Below are positions 62,851-64,000 of a stretch of 64,000 nt of DNA, one piece after another. The stretch lies in the NCBI RefSeq assembly GCF_024708915.1, contig NZ_JANJXQ010000003.1, positions 24,989 through 88,988 of the forward strand, written 5' to 3'. The position numbers and the translations under genes are program-made. Source of the stretch: Thiobacillus sp. Lineage in GTDB: Bacteria; Pseudomonadota; Gammaproteobacteria; Burkholderiales; Thiobacillaceae. Position 1 is the first letter of the stretch, and each line of letters opens with the position of its first letter. The notes below the pieces were generated by a model. The model made no database searches. It was given only the letters and a program-made list of their open reading frames with translations, and was not told the DNA's origin.

Positions 62851-63114
62851 CTACCCGCGATCGTCCAACACAAGCCTGGATACGGGCGTGCCGCCCTGCG
62901 AAAGGGCGATGTGCGCACCCTGCGGCTTGTGGCCGTCCCATTGCGCGGCGCCTCGGGCGATCAATTCGCCCAGGGCCGGCGAGCCAGATTCGGGAATACC
63001 AGTGACGCGGGCAACGACACGGCGGTGGGAAGTGATTTCCAGCGCGGTGCCTTGGCGAGCCTGAGCCAGGTAGCGTGACAGATGGGCTTTCAGTGCCCGG
63101 ATGGATACTTGCAT
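62851..63114 (-). CDS. Phd/YefM-family antitoxin
   Basis: 87 residues: MQVSIRALKAHLSRYLAQAR, then EITSHRRVVARVTGIP, the usual Phd/YefM N-terminal DNA-binding part, followed by a C-terminal tail that would bind the toxin. The ATG at 63114 has GGGG upstream. It pairs with the PIN toxin gene seven bases downstream and probably represses the shared promoter. Confidence 0.85.
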   Translation of the reverse strand: MQVSIRALKAHLSRYLAQARQGTALEITSHRRVVARVTGIPESGSPALGELIARGAAQWDGHKPQGAHIALSQGGTPVSRLVLDDRG

Positions 63115-63145
63115 TTGTGGCCCCAAAGTTATGGTGTTCGATAAA

Positions 63146-63174
63146 AATGTAGTCCCATATTACGGATGGGTCAA
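63146..63174 (-). promoter_or_regulatory. Sigma-70 promoter of the toxin-antitoxin pair
   Basis: On the minus strand, TTGACC (63174-63169), a 17-base spacer and TACATT (63151-63146), about 31 bases before the antitoxin ATG. This is the best -35 match near these genes. Confidence 0.5.
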
Positions 63175-63291
63175 TTCGGGTTGAGCGAGTGCTGATTGGG
63201 GATCGCAGGTGCACCAACGACAAGGGCCGCAATCGCGGCCCGTGTCTTGGGTGCTTCGAACGTTTACTTCTTCGCCGTCCGCCGCCAACCC

Positions 63292-64000
63292 TTATTTCTT
63301 CGCCGTGCGGCGAAGGCGGTTCAACAACCGCCGCGCCAGCTCGCCGAACAGCTCGGTCTGCGTGGGGTGGGGGAAGATCGCCTTCGCGACCTGGGTCAGC
63401 GTCATCTCGCCCGCCACCATCATCACGCCGGTGCCGATCAGGGTGTCGGTATGGTCGGCAAGGAAGTGCACGCCGATGATGCGGCCGGTGGCCTTGTCGG
63501 CGACGAGCTTGATCATGCCCTCGGTCTCGCCGGTGATCATCGCCTTGGCGTCGATGCTCATCGGCATCTTGGCTTCGACCGCGTCGATGCCCTTGGCCTT
63601 GGCTTGCGCCACGGAGAGACCGACGAAGCCGGCCTGTGGGCGCGAGAAGGTGACGGCGCAGTCGCGGTCCTGGTCGTATTCGCCGCCGTGGCCGAGCAGG
63701 TTGGACGCGGCGACGCGGCCCTGCGTCGCGGCGGTGTGGGCGAGCATGTAGCCGCCGATGACGTCGCCCACCGCGAAGATGTGCGGCACGCTGGTCTGGC
63801 AGCGCGCGTTGACCTTGATCGCCGCGCCATCGAGTTCGACGCCGACCTTGTCCAGATTCAGCTTGCTGGTGTCGGGACGCTTGCCGGTGGCCATCAGCAC
63901 GATGTCGCAGTCGAACACTGACTCGACGCCCTCCCCGTTGGCGTAACGCAGCTTCATCGCGCCGGGCTTGCCGCTCGCTTCCTTGATGTCGGCGCCGGTG
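63292..64000 (-). CDS. Dihydrolipoamide dehydrogenase-like flavoprotein, C-terminal part
   Basis: The last ~235 residues of a class I pyridine nucleotide-disulfide oxidoreductase; the gene continues past the window edge. Visible are the NAD-domain end VLMATGKRPDTSKL, the FAD motif TSVPHIFAVGDVIGGYMLAHTA, and the dimerisation domain with the His-Pro catalytic loop FPHPTQTELFGEL. The redox-active disulfide lies in the missing N-terminal half, so Lpd cannot be told from other family members with certainty. Confidence 0.88.
   Translation of the reverse strand, partial: TGADIKEASGKPGAMKLRYANGEGVESVFDCDIVLMATGKRPDTSKLNLDKVGVELDGAAIKVNARCQTSVPHIFAVGDVIGGYMLAHTAATQGRVAASNLLGHGGEYDQDRDCAVTFSRPQAGFVGLSVAQAKAKGIDAVEAKMPMSIDAKAMITGETEGMIKLVADKATGRIIGVHFLADHTDTLIGTGVMMVAGEMTLTQVAKAIFPHPTQTELFGELARRLLNRLRRTAKK

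Overview
The window is 64 kb of GC-rich chromosomal DNA from a betaproteobacterium. Gene order and protein sequences point to the Nitrosomonadales, most likely Thiobacillus or a close relative. The evidence is the pyrG-kdsA-eno-ftsB order, zipA next to ligA, a separate ccmH and ccmI, a full type II secretion operon, and a sucrose-phosphate synthase / sucrose synthase / fructokinase set of the kind known from Thiobacillus and Nitrosomonas. I saw no rRNA, tRNA, CRISPR array, prophage or complete insertion sequence. Coding density is very high and many genes overlap by four bases (ATGA).

Layout, left to right. 1-362: end of an outer-membrane porin gene with an intrinsic terminator. 455-3318: sensor kinase and NtrC-type regulator. 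3475-14415: twelve-gene type II secretion operon gspC to gspN. 14539-21594: nine-gene cytochrome c maturation operon ccmA to ccmI. 21706-29102: pyrG, kdsA, eno, ftsB, zipA, ligA (CTP, lipopolysaccharide sugar, glycolysis, cell division, DNA ligation). 29127-31392: galU, facing the NAD(P)HX repair gene nnr. 31483-35706: a small cysteine-rich DUF3330 protein, then purL. 35763-39158: ppc and a coiled-coil membrane protein. 39248-42612: hemN, a PyrR-like phosphoribosyltransferase, and two histidine-phosphatase-fold genes, the second being gpmA. 42680-47396 (minus): ald, a TIGR03790-type secreted protein, pyrD, and a dicarboxylate/glutamate symporter. 47553-48710: a D,D-carboxypeptidase.

48815-56650 (minus) is the part I find most interesting. 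Fructokinase, sucrose-phosphate synthase with a fused phosphatase domain, sucrose synthase, an MscS channel and a KamA-type radical SAM aminomutase are packed into one five-gene transcription unit. A MarR-type regulator is divergent to it, and an AT-rich near-palindrome lies in the short gap. Sucrose is a compatible solute, MscS channels release solutes on hypo-osmotic shock, and beta-amino acids are also compatible solutes, so the unit reads as an osmoadaptation operon. By eye, the aminomutase lacks both aspartates that bind the side-chain amine in lysine 2,3-aminomutase, and one is replaced by arginine. That suggests another substrate, perhaps glutamate to beta-glutamate.

57280-61107 (minus): MoxR ATPase, DUF58 protein and transglutaminase operon. 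61583-63114: accessory patch with two small membrane proteins and a Phd/PIN toxin-antitoxin pair. 63292-64000: C-terminal part of a dihydrolipoamide dehydrogenase-like flavoprotein cut by the window edge.
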